Source: Phycisphaeraceae bacterium (lineage in GTDB: Bacteria; Planctomycetota; Phycisphaerae; Phycisphaerales; Phycisphaeraceae). Taken from it: DNA of 6,666 nt. The translations under genes and the position numbers were made by a program. This document shows positions 6,447 to 6,666 of this stretch, piece by piece. The notes beneath the pieces are model-generated. The model was not told the origin of the DNA. It searched no databases and saw only the letters and a list, made by a program, of their open reading frames with translations. Each line of letters starts with the position of its first letter. The first letter of the stretch is position 1. The DNA lies in the NCBI GenBank assembly GCA_020850375.1, contig JADZET010000268.1, positions 1-6,666 of the forward strand, in the 5' to 3' direction.

Positions 6447-6482
6447 AGAATAAAGAAACCCAGGCATGCCATGCCTGGGCTT
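6441..6482 (-). terminator. Palindromic repeat copy 2 acting as likely nuoI terminator
   Basis: CCCAGGCAT (6459-6467), loop GCC, ATGCCTGGG (6471-6479) is the second copy of the palindrome at 5301-5329, with the same GAAA and CTT flanks. Read on the minus strand, the stem is followed by TTTCTTTATTCTTT, giving the form of an intrinsic terminator 25 bases after the nuoI stop. On the plus strand it lies 46 bases beyond the methyltransferase stop without a T-run, so it could still protect that message. It thus separates two convergent genes. Confidence 0.6.
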
Positions 6483-6506
6483 AGGATGGCGCGAAGGGGT
6501 GTAGCG

Positions 6507-6666
6507 TTACATGGGCTTGTCGGCGATGGTCTGGTCGTAGACGGCGAGGAGTTTTTCTTTGTCGAAGATCATCTCGGCGCGGGATAGGCCGACGATGTCG
6601 TAGGTGGGGGTGAGCTCGATGGCGTCGACGGGGCAGGCTTCCTCGCACATGCCGCAGAAGATGCAG
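6507..6666 (-). CDS. nuoI: NADH-quinone oxidoreductase subunit I (NuoI), C-terminal fragment at window edge
   Basis: The last 52 residues and stop of a minus-strand gene entering from the right edge. The fragment opens with the second [4Fe-4S] ligand motif C-x2-C-x2-C-x3-CP ([12 protein letters not shown]), then VDAIEL, and a tail with [13 protein letters not shown], which is the characteristic NuoI C-terminal pattern (R.E...DK.KLL) and distinguishes it from ordinary ferredoxins. NuoI carries two iron-sulfur clusters and passes electrons toward quinone in the peripheral arm of respiratory complex I at the cytoplasmic face of the membrane. About two thirds or more of the protein, including the first cluster motif, lies outside the window; other nuo genes would be expected further along. 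Codons end mainly in C, like the other minus-strand gene. It is convergent with the methyltransferase gene. Confidence 0.9.
   Translation of the reverse strand, partial: CIFCGMCEEACPVDAIELTPTYDIVGLSRAEMIFDKEKLLAVYDQTIADKPM

Noticed and set aside
5301..6482. CRISPR-like repeats
   Set aside because: Only two palindromic copies more than 1 kb apart, with genes between them; there are no regular spacers or cas genes.

Overview
The window is GC-rich (by eye well over 60%) and carries five protein genes: one partial gene at each end on the minus strand, and three complete plus-strand genes between them. A cytoplasmic GH78 rhamnosidase followed by a uroporphyrinogen-decarboxylase-fold protein, good GGAG-type ribosome sites, and abundant short palindromic repeats together suggest a Planctomycetota-like bacterium (possibly Phycisphaerae), or less likely a Verrucomicrobiota/Lentisphaerota relative. 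This assignment is inference; no rRNA or other firm marker is present.

Layout. Positions 1-1133 (minus) hold most of a FIST-domain sensory protein whose C-terminal end lies outside the window. Positions 1134-1504 are a divergent intergenic region with a candidate sigma70 promoter (1346-1373) and a short hairpin plus T-run in the leader of the next gene. Positions 1505-4276 (plus) encode a 923-residue GH78 alpha-L-rhamnosidase with both predicted catalytic motifs. After a 43-base gap, 4320-5291 (plus) encodes a 323-residue URO-D-family protein. After a 113-base gap containing a palindromic repeat, 5405-6412 (plus) encodes a 335-residue SAM-dependent O-methyltransferase of the winged-helix class. 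A tandem repeat and a second copy of the palindrome follow. From the far end, convergent on the minus strand, comes the C-terminal part of NuoI (6507-6666), a respiratory complex I ferredoxin subunit.

Working together. The three plus-strand genes each have a Shine-Dalgarno core exactly 6 bases from the ATG and could form one operon. The rhamnosidase would release L-rhamnose from glycosides. The other two gene products belong to families that handle tetrapyrroles or methyl groups, so processing of methylated rhamnosides or their aglycones is a possibility, but the sequence does not prove it. FIST and NuoI look like unrelated neighbours.

Most notable signal. The rhamnosidase gene contains two identical 33-base copies of a perfect hairpin element, inserted in frame and each encoding the peptide YPPAEPGAETA. 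A different palindrome (CCCAGGCAT...ATGCCTGGG) occurs twice downstream of the URO-D and methyltransferase genes. The window therefore shows at least two families of REP-like repeats, one of which has entered a coding sequence without breaking it.
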